Shown: positions 1-7,588, numbered from the stretch's first letter. The stretch is 7,962 nt of DNA from an uncultured Saprospiraceae bacterium (GCA_938033975.1 CALHKJ010000490.1:1-7962), one strand, 5' to 3'. The notes: a model not told the origin generated them from the sequence alone. Translations and numbers: made by a program.

Positions 1-2293
1 GGTCTCCAGACTGGCTCCATCCTGGATTTTTATCTTTATCAAATGCAAAGTTACTGTTGATATAGTCTGTAATTTCTACCTCTGTTGCAGTAACATCTCC
101 TTGATTATAAACATCAATAAGGAAAGTTACATCTTCATTCAATTTAGGATTAGGATTAGTTCCAATAGTTTTCATTAGAGCTAAATCGAATTTACTCGGC
201 TTTACTAATCCTATGTCAAAAGTATGGTTTACTTCGTCATCAGTTTGAATAGAAGCAGGAACTAGGTAATCTAAATTATTGCAAATATTTGCTGAAGCAA
301 TTAGGTCTGAACCCCACTTATCATCTACTCCTGCTGTTGAAACATTATATGCAACATTATCTATGGCAAAACTACTTGTTTGATTGTCAAATAATTGAGG
401 ATCAAGACTGATATAGTATTGCTTGCCGGCCAACAATCCATCAAAAATGGGATTCGTTAAACCACTATTAGAAACATTTGAATTATTAAATCTATAATTA
501 CCATTAAGATCTGTAGTTGTTGTTCCAACAAGTTGGCAACTTTCATCATATAAGACTACATCTATATTTGCAATTCTTTCCTCATTTGGACCTTGGAGGC
601 CATCATTGTTTTCATCAAACCAAACAAAGTTTCCTATCTCTGGCTGAGGTTTTGGACAAGAAGCAACTACTTCACCAAAGCCTGTAGCCTTACCAAATAA
701 ATCACTTAGGTTTTGTATATATAATTCTTTGGCATTTGAGATGGCCCCTGTTGATGTATTGTATCTGTGCAGTCCTCCTGCGTATGAGTTTAAAATCGGA
801 TCGTACACGGTTGCAACTACTTCACCTGAACCAGGTAAAACAAAAACTGAACCTAATGCAACTTCGTTGTGATAGTCTTTATTTCCTGGGAAGAAATCAT
901 CACCAAAGAACTCACCACCTGCTGGACCATCACCATTATCTACACCTGTACCAACCAATTGGCCAGCTTTACCATTTTCTTCCAATGTCCAAACACCGTT
1001 ATTGTTCCATGCAACTACCAGATCTGGGTATTGTTGATCTACTCTTCCAAATGATCCATCACAATATCTATGTCCATATCTATCAGAAAGTCCTAATAGC
1101 ATATTCCCTTCATCAGTAAAATCAATATCTGTTAACCAATGTGAGGTGAAAAATCCACCTGGATTTGAATCATCCCAAAAGCCTTTTAAATAATCAGTTT
1201 TAAAAATTTGATTAAAGCTTTGATCTGTAGGATTGAATTCATAAACAAATGCAACAGAATTCTCACGAATCCTAGTTTGTGAACCATCACATGTGACACC
1301 TATATAATATTTACCTTCATGGTACTCAAGAGCAAAACTTCTTGCTTCACCTCCAGTACAATCAGGCTTAGGAATAGAATATTGTTGCACATTTGCAGGT
1401 GTAGGGTTTTGAATAGGCACTCTTACCAATGAATTACTATGGATGTCAATCACATATAGCGAACCACCGTCCGGAGAGAGCACAATATTCCCTAATCCTA
1501 TTTTTCCAACCTGATCCCCGTATGAACATTTTTGTTCATCCGTTTCAGCCATTGTTCCTGTATTTATACCAAGTTCACTTAACTTGATAAAAAGTTGAGT
1601 GGTTTTAGTTCTTGTATCTGTTTTAAATATCGCATCATGTCCAGCTGGAGTTAATGCTGCATATTGCTTAACAAATGCAGAAGAATAAACTGTAGATTTT
1701 GCTTCATCATAAGCAAGACCCCAAATAGCTCCAGTTTCGCTTTTTGATGCGTACTTGGTAACTGGACTTGCTGGATTAAATTGATAATCTAATCCTACAA
1801 TTGTAGCATTGTTCGTGTAAGTAGAGAAATCTCCTCTGACAAAACAGCTTACCAAAATTTCAGGATTGGTACTACAAGCCTTTGCTGCATTTGTTAATCC
1901 AAAGGACAATCCACATGCTGGAACTGTAGCATATCTTGTATCCGAAAGATGATCTAATCCTAGATGAGTAGATGCATAACCTTGCAAATAGGAAACTTCA
2001 ACACGGTAATCATCACCGTTGCTTAATCCTTTAAAAGAATATTCACCAAGTGAATTGGTAAATTCAGTTGATACACTTTTACCATCTAAATCGTAAAGTG
2101 TTACCAAAATTCCAGAAATTCCGGATTCCGATTCGTCATTAATTCCATCGACATTATCATCTAGGAATACTTGACCTTCTAAATTTCCTTCAGCACATTG
2201 GGTATGACCGAGAATTGGAAATAGACATAAAAACAATGCTAGGGATAAGTACTTGCATACAAAATCTCCTGCAGGGCTACAGAGTTCTCTCAT
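1..2293 (-). CDS. Partial secreted SdrD B-like / beta-propeller / DUF11 surface protein (3' end outside window)
   Basis: The frame is open from ATG at 2293 to the window edge: 764 codons plus one base with no stop. An in-frame TAG at 2330-2332 and no other ATG between fix the start; AAAGG lies just upstream. Residues 1-32 form a signal peptide with an unusually long, Cys-containing N-region and hydrophobic core LSLALFLCLFPIL. Residues 37-102 are an SdrD B-like (CnaB-type) beta-sandwich with the signature GQVFLDDNVDGIND. Residues about 140-545 read as beta-propeller repeats, with strands such as NIVLSPDGGSLYVIDI at 269-284. Residues 551-697 are a second SdrD B-like domain (GNFVWFDENNDGLQGPNEE). 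From 702 a DUF11-like repeat begins (KLNEDVTFLIDVYNQGD). Such proteins are surface adhesins or structural proteins; a T9SS or gliding-motility-type C-terminal domain would be expected beyond the window. No catalytic motif is visible. The domain calls are by recognition; the exact ligand is unknown. Confidence 0.9.
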   Translation of the reverse strand, partial: MRELCSPAGDFVCKYLSLALFLCLFPILGHTQCAEGNLEGQVFLDDNVDGINDESESGISGILVTLYDLDGKSVSTEFTNSLGEYSFKGLSNGDDYRVEVSYLQGYASTHLGLDHLSDTRYATVPACGLSFGLTNAAKACSTNPEILVSCFVRGDFSTYTNNATIVGLDYQFNPASPVTKYASKSETGAIWGLAYDEAKSTVYSSAFVKQYAALTPAGHDAIFKTDTRTKTTQLFIKLSELGINTGTMAETDEQKCSYGDQVGKIGLGNIVLSPDGGSLYVIDIHSNSLVRVPIQNPTPANVQQYSIPKPDCTGGEARSFALEYHEGKYYIGVTCDGSQTRIRENSVAFVYEFNPTDQSFNQIFKTDYLKGFWDDSNPGGFFTSHWLTDIDFTDEGNMLLGLSDRYGHRYCDGSFGRVDQQYPDLVVAWNNNGVWTLEENGKAGQLVGTGVDNGDGPAGGEFFGDDFFPGNKDYHNEVALGSVFVLPGSGEVVATVYDPILNSYAGGLHRYNTSTGAISNAKELYIQNLSDLFGKATGFGEVVASCPKPQPEIGNFVWFDENNDGLQGPNEERIANIDVVLYDESCQLVGTTTTDLNGNYRFNNSNVSNSGLTNPIFDGLLAGKQYYISLDPQLFDNQTSSFAIDNVAYNVSTAGVDDKWGSDLIASANICNNLDYLVPASIQTDDEVNHTFDIGLVKPSKFDLALMKTIGTNPNPKLNEDVTFLIDVYNQGDVTATEVEITDYINSNFAFDKDKNPGWSQSGD

Positions 2294-2321
2294 TTGACCT
2301 TTAATTAAATTGTAAATTCTT

Positions 2322-2349
2322 TGAAACTGCTAATGTTTTAGCGGCTTCA
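2322..2349 (-). promoter_or_regulatory. Leader hairpin upstream of the SdrD B-like gene
   Basis: On the minus strand, TGAAGCCGCTAA pairs with TTAGCAGTTTCA around an AACA loop. Of 12 positions, one is a C-A mismatch and one is G-U. The hairpin ends 28 nt before the ATG at 2293. It is not followed by a U-run, so it does not look like an intrinsic terminator. Its outer two bases overlap the 3' arm of a small alternative stem, CAGCT/AGCTG (2348-2363), so the two structures compete. It could modulate translation or mRNA stability; the function is inference. Confidence 0.45.
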
Positions 2350-2411
2350 GCTTACTGTAGCTGGGAGATGGGTAATCGGGTTTTGGGTCGAAATGATCGA
2401 TATTATTGTGA

Positions 2412-2419
2412 CAAATATA
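2412..2419 (-). promoter_or_regulatory. Candidate -7 element TATATTTG for the SdrD B-like gene
   Basis: The minus strand reads TATATTTG, an exact match to the Bacteroidota -7 consensus TAnnTTTG. It predicts transcription starting near 2405 and a leader of about 110 nt. No TTG or TTTG -33 element lies at the usual 17-23 nt spacing; the region there reads ATTACG, within the inverted repeat at 2431-2452. It is the only TAnnTTTG match I found between the two genes on this strand. Confidence 0.35.
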
Positions 2420-2430
2420 TAACGATTATT

Positions 2431-2452
2431 TGTAATACGTAATCATATTACA
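2431..2452. repeat. Inverted repeat TGTAATA-N8-TATTACA
   Basis: The two arms are perfect 7-bp complements around an 8-nt spacer. The repeat sits just upstream of the candidate -7 element, where the -33 region would be, which suits an operator. On the plus strand it is followed at once by nine T's, so it could also stop plus-strand (antisense) transcription. Both readings are inference. The arms are AT-rich, so chance cannot be excluded. Confidence 0.35.
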
Positions 2453-2461
2453 TTTTTTTTT

Positions 2462-2482
2462 AATATCAAATGCGCTGATATT
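2462..2482. repeat. Inverted repeat AATATCA-N7-TGATATT
   Basis: This is a perfect 7-bp inverted repeat around a GC-containing 7-nt loop. It lies about 70 nt past the stop of the large secreted-protein gene, on the far side of the T9 run from the repeat at 2431-2452. It may be a secondary 3' hairpin for the upstream gene or part of a bidirectional stop with its neighbour. No U-run follows it on the minus strand. Confidence 0.3.
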
Positions 2483-2504
2483 GTGACCTTTGAGAAATGT
2501 TTTT

Positions 2505-2538
2505 GAAAATAAGCCCAAAAAAACTTCTTGCAGCTTAT
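2505..2538 (-). terminator. Probable terminator of the large T9SS protein gene
   Basis: Seventeen nt after the TAA at 2555, the minus strand can fold into an outer stem ATAAGC/GCTTAT and an inner stem CAAGAA/TTTTTG (one G-U). The loop is three nt, with a small internal loop between the stems. A short TTTC tail follows. The U-tail is brief, so it is an imperfect intrinsic terminator, but its position directly after the stop is as expected. Confidence 0.45.
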
Positions 2539-2554
2539 GTCCTAAGTGAATAAC

Positions 2555-5500
2555 TTACTCAACAACAGTAGCCCTTCTGACAAAACGGTTGTGTTGAGTT
2601 TCCAAGCTAATAAAATACAAACCAGTGGTCAATCTCAAATCTGAAATCTTGAGCTGAATCTCATTGTTACCTTCATGTCCAAAGGCTTCAAACTTATAGA
2701 TTAGTTTTCCTGATACATCATGGACAAAAATTTCAATGTCTTGTTCTTTATGTAATTGAAATTTCAATTTAGCTGAATCACTCATAGGATTGGGTGCAAG
2801 AACAAAGGATTCTTGAATGCTAGCATTATTAGATTGAATTAATTTCAAATTATAAGCATCTAGCTTATCACCTACATACATTTCGTTGGCTATCAAACTT
2901 TCATCAAATGTGAGATCAGAAATTTGACTTCCTTGCACTTTTATGGAAAATAGTAACTCAGATTCCTCCACAAGCAATTGCTCAGAAGTATTCCATGAAA
3001 CCAATAATGCATCTGGACGGTGATGATAGTTATCAGTTGCCATATTCAATTTAGCTGATTGCAGTTCAAGTGGTTGAGTATTTAGCCCACTCAAGGCAAA
3101 TTGAAAACCAGATAAATAAAAAGATCTTGTACATATGAAATCTATTCTATTGTAATTATCGCTAACATTTTGCTCCACTCTAATTGACATTTGCGGAAGA
3201 GCTCTACTTGCTATCTGTTGAGTATTAAACGATAGAATTGCACTATCATTGACATCACCTACTTTAATACCTATAAAGTCAGCCTCATGTTCACTTTGGT
3301 CTAAATCAGAAAAATGAATCATTTCATCAAATGGCCATGGTTGCTCAATATTCATCGACAAGCCTTTAGGCACAAGCCTCCATGAAGAATTACCAGGAAT
3401 ATCTTCTTCAAGTCCTAGGATCAATTTTCTTAGTTTAACCAAATCAACAGCTGAAATTTTTTCATCGTTATTGGCGTCAGCGGCAATCATCTTATAAGGA
3501 CTCTGTAAATCCAACAAACCTAATATGTGCTTTTGAATCAAAACAATATCCAGTGTGGTCACCCCATTTAACCAATCATCATTCTTTTCACCTGTAAGCT
3601 GGTACTGATTGTACATAGGATTATCCAAAAAACTATAGGAGCCATCTGCATCTGTAATGACCTCTCTAGGATAAGATGGAAGTTCTGAGTTGACGCTCAT
3701 CGAAATTCCTTCAATCATTTCCCCCGATTCATTTTCAACTGTCCCTGCTATCATAGCTCTAAGATCTGTCAGACCACATGCTGATTCATTATCTGTAAGC
3801 TGCAGATTAACAGAACAATAATCAAAATTTCCGCACAGATCCCAAACATAAATGGCAAGTGGGTAAATCCCCCCATTGCCAAAAGCTTGTTCTAATTCAT
3901 CACAATCAAATATTTTCGAACTAGACCTTAATTCATCATTCCAAAGTTCAGCATCACCAGTTACATAATTGTTTTGATTGGTAACACCATTTTCATCGTA
4001 CCAAGGATTTTCTTCATTCGGGTCAATTAATTGAGGAGGTACATTCGGAGAAAAACTATACATCAAATAATCTTGACCTGTACAATTATCGAAACTACCT
4101 GCGTCAAAATCCCGAGCCCATAATTCTACTCTACCATTTGCCATTAATGCAGAACTAAGATTCAAACAATATGGCGTCGGACTTTTCAAATCTTTTATTG
4201 TTAAACTTTGTGATTGACTTGTAATATTTCCACAGCCATCTTCAACCTTCCACTGCACTCGATGTGACTGACTACAATTTGCATCCAAACCATCTGGGAG
4301 CGTCAGATACATGGTGTCCAAGGTTGGTGAAAGATAAAAAGGGTCGTTTGATGGCAATGAGGTACTATAAGTATAATCAACATTCCAATCCGAACCCAGA
4401 TCAACCTCGACTTCCCACTTCAGCCAATCAGTACCACAAGCTCCGTTATCTTCAGCAAAAGCTTTCAAAACAATATTTTCACTTTGACATTCTGAGTTGC
4501 TTGAAACAATAGTATCACGGACACTCAGGATTGGATCAACTGTATCAAATAGTCTAATTACTTGTATATGATTGTAAACTCCTTCAACGAAACCGTCATC
4601 AAGTCCGGGCTCAACAATATCATTATTGTCAGAATCTGATGCATCATAGTTACACCACTCTATCACTGACCAATGATTCAAGATTCTATAACAGGTACCT
4701 GTTGTAAAATAGAAGGTATCGCTTCTCATACTCACACCAATGGTTTCGCAAATGTTATCAGTAAATGAAGGTTCTCCATATACTTCTCCCAAACAGTCAA
4801 TTGTTTGATCTTCCGGCCATTCTATTTCCAAAGATGCTTCCTCTGCTGGCCTTACAATGATCCATTGGCTACAATTTGAGCCTCCACAATACCAAGTTCT
4901 TCTGATTGCACCCTGGCGGCAACTAGGATCATAAGCAGGAATTTCTTCACCAACAAAAGGTGCGCTACTTGCAGCTTTCCTTACATAGGTATCAATTGGT
5001 TCTTCACAAAAAGATGGAAAACAAGGACCTTGTGCAGTTGGCTGACCTGTGAGAGAAAGGTTTGCAAAATCTTCGTTACAATTTATTTCAATGTTTTCAG
5101 GGCAATCTACAATCGGACTCAATTTATCTTCAACTCTGATTGTAGTCCAAGATTCATTATAGTTATCTCCCGCACTTCCGTAAATGCCGTTACCATCTCC
5201 ATCATCCCAAACTCTAAGTTGCACATCGTATAATCCATATGTCTGTCCATCATCGTCTATCAGAACAAGATCTTCACAACAGAACATAACAAATGCGCCA
5301 TTATCATCATCGTTTTCAGTGTCATTTGTATGGCCGTCATCATTGAAAGTGGCATTACCCTGATGACACCAAATATTACCATCATTTCTTCTAACTTCTA
5401 ATTTTACATCAGAGCAAGCATCAAAACTATGGTTATCAATATCCTCTGCAAATATTTTGGCAACCCCATCACCTTGAAGATCCGTAGTCAATTGAATGAC

Positions 5501-7246
5501 TAGGGACTCTTGAGTCACAGCAACAGGTGCTGTGTTGTCCCTTACTGTGATACGAACCTCACTTGTACTTACATTTCCACAACAGTCTTGACCATAATAA
5601 GTAAAGTTGTGATGACCAATTGGAACATGTAATGCAGTATATCCTGACATCAATATGCCATCTGAATTCTGAATCCAATAATTACTCACATTATCACAAT
5701 CATCTGTTATATGATTTGGCTCTGGCATTTCTATATCTGCATAACAATTCCAAGGATCAACGCTTACCGTAATATCTGAAACTGAAACATCAGGACCATC
5801 AATATCAGTCACAATGATTGTTTGATCAAAGTGAGCTACAGTTCCTTTACACCAATCATAGAAGGTCCAAGTTCTTACTGTTTTCGAATTTCCTAAACAT
5901 CCAGGACCACACAAATCAAAAAGTTGATCATGGTAAACAACATCAAGATTACAAGCATTTTCAGTCAATGGAACAGCATGATAATTTCCATCATAACCTA
6001 AGCTTGTAAAATAAGGAGTAGCATAAGGTATGCCTTCATGATTTTCTACTAACTCATGTGTTTCTTGATAATCATCCATCAAACCAGGAGAAGTATTTGG
6101 AGTGTCAATGTCAAAATATTCAGCAATTATATTAGGATGAAATCCGCTACCACATGGCAAGAAAATTTCTTTCTGTGGAAAATAATAATCATGAACTCCA
6201 TCACTAGGATATTCTTCCCAAACTCCATCAATTGTATTTCCAGCATTGGTCAATTGTATTGCTTCAAAGAGAAATTGTTCAACACAATACTCTGTCTGTT
6301 GATGACCAGTATTTTGATTGTACACATAACCTGTTGACCGTGTTACCAATTTACTTCCACAATCATCCGCATCAGTTATGCTGATACTTGGTTCAAGTAT
6401 TACAAAGTAATTGCAGTTGTCTGTAGGGATCTCAATTGGTGGCAATAAAGAATCTAAAAGGCTTGGCTCAAATAAATCTGTACAACTAAATCTACAGTTG
6501 GGATTTTTTGTCAGAATGCTTCCAGATGAATATTCAACATCAATTTGAATATCACCAGATTCTGTACCCATATCTACAAAATTAGAAACGACAAGAAAAT
6601 AGCTTAGCCCATCTTGAAGAGAAGAAGTCAAACTTGTAATTCCCATTCCATTGCCAGCAACCGCTATTAAATTGGTACAAGAATGAGAAGGATCAAAAGA
6701 GTGCTCATATAATGAAAGAAATAAATTTTCTCCTTCAATAGTAAAACTTCCTTCCTGTGATGATTCAAAAAAAGAATTAGTTGTAAAGTTGAATACCTCA
6801 TAACTAACATTGAACCCAGATTGGCATCCCGATAAATTATTATTAGCTGGACGATTAAAAGTCTGGCTATTTGAATTTAAAGTTCCATTAAAATTATCTA
6901 CTTCTAAATTGTAGTCGGAGCATTCACAATCTAACTCAGGCGGTATCTTGTCTTCTATTAAAAGTTGACCTGAACAACTTGCTCCACTTACATCATTAGT
7001 TACCGTGTATGTCACCCAACCAGGCTCGTCTACAATGGTTCCATCAATTCCTTCCAATTCAAAACTCCACAAACAAGATTCAGGAGGTTCACCTGGAACC
7101 AGCATGTTCAATTTGATGTCTACCTCACAATCTACGTCTAGAGCTACATTAACCTGTCCATTGCAAGAGAGCAGGCATTGGCCATTGGTTTGACCGATAA
7201 AAGAAAAGATAAGGAATAGCAATATTCCTATATATCTCGGCTCCAT
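2555..7246 (-). CDS. Large Cys-rich secreted protein with dockerin-like, cohesin-like and T9SS type A sorting domains
   Basis: This is a complete 1563-residue protein. ATG at 7246 follows an in-frame stop and an A-rich leader with no clear Shine-Dalgarno sequence, normal for Bacteroidota. Residues 1-22 are a signal peptide. Residues 24-1157 are HYR/Ig-like modules with 48 cysteines and recurring DxxxP, WxxxDxCGN and SFDxC patterns; residues about 140-237 look like an inserted PPC-like beta-sandwich. Residues 1165-1210 are a carboxypeptidase-regulatory-like (CnaB-type) fold. Residues 1221-1283 are dockerin-like: the second calcium loop has D1257, N1259, D1261 and D1268, while the first is degenerate. 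The motif FIGIKVGDVND follows at 1324-1334. Residues 1351-1470 resemble a cohesin-like domain. Residues 1480-1563 form the T9SS type A sorting domain, with APNP at 1484 and an RRATVVE end. The protein is inferred to cross the outer membrane by T9SS and be anchored or released, probably for adhesion. No enzymatic site is seen and the ligand is unknown. Confidence 0.95.
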   Translation of the reverse strand: MEPRYIGILLFLIFSFIGQTNGQCLLSCNGQVNVALDVDCEVDIKLNMLVPGEPPESCLWSFELEGIDGTIVDEPGWVTYTVTNDVSGASCSGQLLIEDKIPPELDCECSDYNLEVDNFNGTLNSNSQTFNRPANNNLSGCQSGFNVSYEVFNFTTNSFFESSQEGSFTIEGENLFLSLYEHSFDPSHSCTNLIAVAGNGMGITSLTSSLQDGLSYFLVVSNFVDMGTESGDIQIDVEYSSGSILTKNPNCRFSCTDLFEPSLLDSLLPPIEIPTDNCNYFVILEPSISITDADDCGSKLVTRSTGYVYNQNTGHQQTEYCVEQFLFEAIQLTNAGNTIDGVWEEYPSDGVHDYYFPQKEIFLPCGSGFHPNIIAEYFDIDTPNTSPGLMDDYQETHELVENHEGIPYATPYFTSLGYDGNYHAVPLTENACNLDVVYHDQLFDLCGPGCLGNSKTVRTWTFYDWCKGTVAHFDQTIIVTDIDGPDVSVSDITVSVDPWNCYADIEMPEPNHITDDCDNVSNYWIQNSDGILMSGYTALHVPIGHHNFTYYGQDCCGNVSTSEVRITVRDNTAPVAVTQESLVIQLTTDLQGDGVAKIFAEDIDNHSFDACSDVKLEVRRNDGNIWCHQGNATFNDDGHTNDTENDDDNGAFVMFCCEDLVLIDDDGQTYGLYDVQLRVWDDGDGNGIYGSAGDNYNESWTTIRVEDKLSPIVDCPENIEINCNEDFANLSLTGQPTAQGPCFPSFCEEPIDTYVRKAASSAPFVGEEIPAYDPSCRQGAIRRTWYCGGSNCSQWIIVRPAEEASLEIEWPEDQTIDCLGEVYGEPSFTDNICETIGVSMRSDTFYFTTGTCYRILNHWSVIEWCNYDASDSDNNDIVEPGLDDGFVEGVYNHIQVIRLFDTVDPILSVRDTIVSSNSECQSENIVLKAFAEDNGACGTDWLKWEVEVDLGSDWNVDYTYSTSLPSNDPFYLSPTLDTMYLTLPDGLDANCSQSHRVQWKVEDGCGNITSQSQSLTIKDLKSPTPYCLNLSSALMANGRVELWARDFDAGSFDNCTGQDYLMYSFSPNVPPQLIDPNEENPWYDENGVTNQNNYVTGDAELWNDELRSSSKIFDCDELEQAFGNGGIYPLAIYVWDLCGNFDYCSVNLQLTDNESACGLTDLRAMIAGTVENESGEMIEGISMSVNSELPSYPREVITDADGSYSFLDNPMYNQYQLTGEKNDDWLNGVTTLDIVLIQKHILGLLDLQSPYKMIAADANNDEKISAVDLVKLRKLILGLEEDIPGNSSWRLVPKGLSMNIEQPWPFDEMIHFSDLDQSEHEADFIGIKVGDVNDSAILSFNTQQIASRALPQMSIRVEQNVSDNYNRIDFICTRSFYLSGFQFALSGLNTQPLELQSAKLNMATDNYHHRPDALLVSWNTSEQLLVEESELLFSIKVQGSQISDLTFDESLIANEMYVGDKLDAYNLKLIQSNNASIQESFVLAPNPMSDSAKLKFQLHKEQDIEIFVHDVSGKLIYKFEAFGHEGNNEIQLKISDLRLTTGLYFISLETQHNRFVRRATVVE
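3791..4189 (-). repeat. Protein-level repeat module, copy 2 (residues 1020-1152)
   Basis: This module runs from KSPTPYC through ARDFDAGSFDNC to YVWDLCGNFDYC and ends at a QLTDNES linker. It matches copy 1 at 5129-5539 in order: a D-x-x-x-P opening, a strand ending in DxDxxSFDxC, a long acidic loop, then YxxxVWD. It resembles the repeated modules common in large Saprospiria-type secreted proteins, from memory of the family. The copies have diverged at sequence level. Confidence 0.5.
5129..5539 (-). repeat. Protein-level repeat module, copy 1 (residues 570-706)
   Basis: This module opens with DNTAPVAV, continues to AEDIDNHSFDAC and ends with LRVWDDGDGNG and TIRVEDK. Compared with copy 2 it carries a very acidic insert (residues 636-649, rich in Asp, Asn and Glu) and paired cysteines C656-C657. 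The acidic stretches suggest calcium binding, which is inference. Confidence 0.5.
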
Positions 7247-7285
7247 TTTAGGGACTATTTAGGTTCTGGTTTTGAGTTAACAAGC

Positions 7286-7312
7286 CAAAAATAAAAAAGA
7301 ATTCGGCTTCAA
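7286..7312 (-). promoter_or_regulatory. Candidate promoter of the large T9SS protein gene
   Basis: The minus strand has TATTTTTG at 7293-7286, an exact match to TAnnTTTG. A TTG lies 16 nt upstream (7312-7310) and another 21 nt upstream; the second fits the usual -33/-7 spacing better. The predicted start near 7280 gives a leader of about 34 nt before the ATG at 7246. The element overlaps a possible AAGCC/GGCTT stem. Confidence 0.5.
7304..7311 (-). repeat. Shared octamer TGAAGCCG, copy upstream of the T9SS protein gene
   Basis: TGAAGCCG reads in the direction of the T9SS protein gene, 57 nt before its ATG, between the -33 and -7 candidates. The same octamer occurs in sense orientation upstream of the other two genes, at 2342-2349 (minus) and 7550-7557 (plus). 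I found no copy in the coding sequence when reading by eye. Confidence 0.4.
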
Positions 7313-7326
7313 CCCAATCATATCTC

Positions 7327-7339
7327 ATTGATAATCAAT
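7327..7339. promoter_or_regulatory. Palindrome ATTGAT-A-ATCAAT
   Basis: This is a perfect 6-1-6 palindrome in the divergent region, about 15 bp upstream of the -33 candidate of the T9SS protein gene. Its size and symmetry suit a dimeric regulator, but in such AT-rich DNA it may be chance. Confidence 0.3.
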
Positions 7340-7374
7340 AAGTTGAGGGTAATTTTTAGATTGAAGAAAAAATC

Positions 7375-7395
7375 TATATATAAAGTGTATATATA
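7375..7395. repeat. AT inverted repeat TATATATA-N5-TATATATA
   Basis: Two perfect 8-bp TA tracts flank AAGTG, midway between the divergent promoter candidates. Each arm is self-complementary, so this may simply be easily melted AT-rich DNA rather than a binding site. Confidence 0.3.
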
Positions 7396-7543
7396 TTAGC
7401 TACCTAAATATTGGATAAAAACTTAATCTATTGTTACTCAATTTTTTCATCACCCATTTTGATTACTTTAGATCGACTAAATATTATGAGAGATAGAATT
7501 TAAATCTTAAGTCGTCTTAGGCACACCAAGTCTATACATACAT

Positions 7544-7551
7544 TAACTTTG
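7544..7551 (+). promoter_or_regulatory. Candidate -7 element TAACTTTG for the membrane protein gene
   Basis: TAACTTTG matches TAnnTTTG exactly. It predicts a start near 7557 and a leader of about 32 nt before the TTG start at 7589, close to the leader length inferred for the divergent gene. No clear TTG is present at -33. The element overlaps the TGAAGCCG octamer at 7550-7557. Confidence 0.4.
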
Positions 7552-7588
7552 AAGCCGTTTTAAGGAAACATCAATCAAAACAACTCAT

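Larger units (their letters stand above)
7247..7588. other. Divergent intergenic region, 342 bp, no gene
   Basis: This very AT-rich stretch separates the minus-strand T9SS protein gene from the plus-strand membrane protein gene. It holds promoter candidates for both, two palindromes, two copies of TGAAGCCG in opposite orientations, and a direct repeat of CTAAATATT (near 7404 and 7476). The only short ORFs are a 14-codon minus-strand frame starting at 7321 and a 5-codon plus-strand frame; neither is convincing. Confidence 0.7.

Noticed and set aside
736..1119. Plus-strand 127-codon ORF (His- and Leu-rich)
   Set aside because: It lies antisense to the open reading frame of the SdrD B-like protein, whose domain content is convincing; its own composition is low-complexity and no family is recognisable.
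3398..3586. Cellulosome component based on the dockerin-like region
   Set aside because: The protein carries a T9SS sorting domain and no catalytic or carbohydrate-binding module I can recognise; dockerin-like repeats are common in Bacteroidota secreted proteins without cellulosomes.
4264..6337. Several plus-strand ORFs of 63-93 codons inside the large gene
   Set aside because: All are antisense shadows of the 1563-residue protein, with no recognisable domains or promoter elements.
7005..7193. Plus-strand 62-codon ORF
   Set aside because: It is antisense to the N-terminal region of the large secreted protein and has no supporting signal.
7277..7321. 14-codon minus-strand ORF (MIGLKPNSFLFLAC) as a leader peptide
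   Set aside because: It spans the candidate promoter itself, so it would lie mostly upstream of the predicted transcription start and not be translated from that mRNA.
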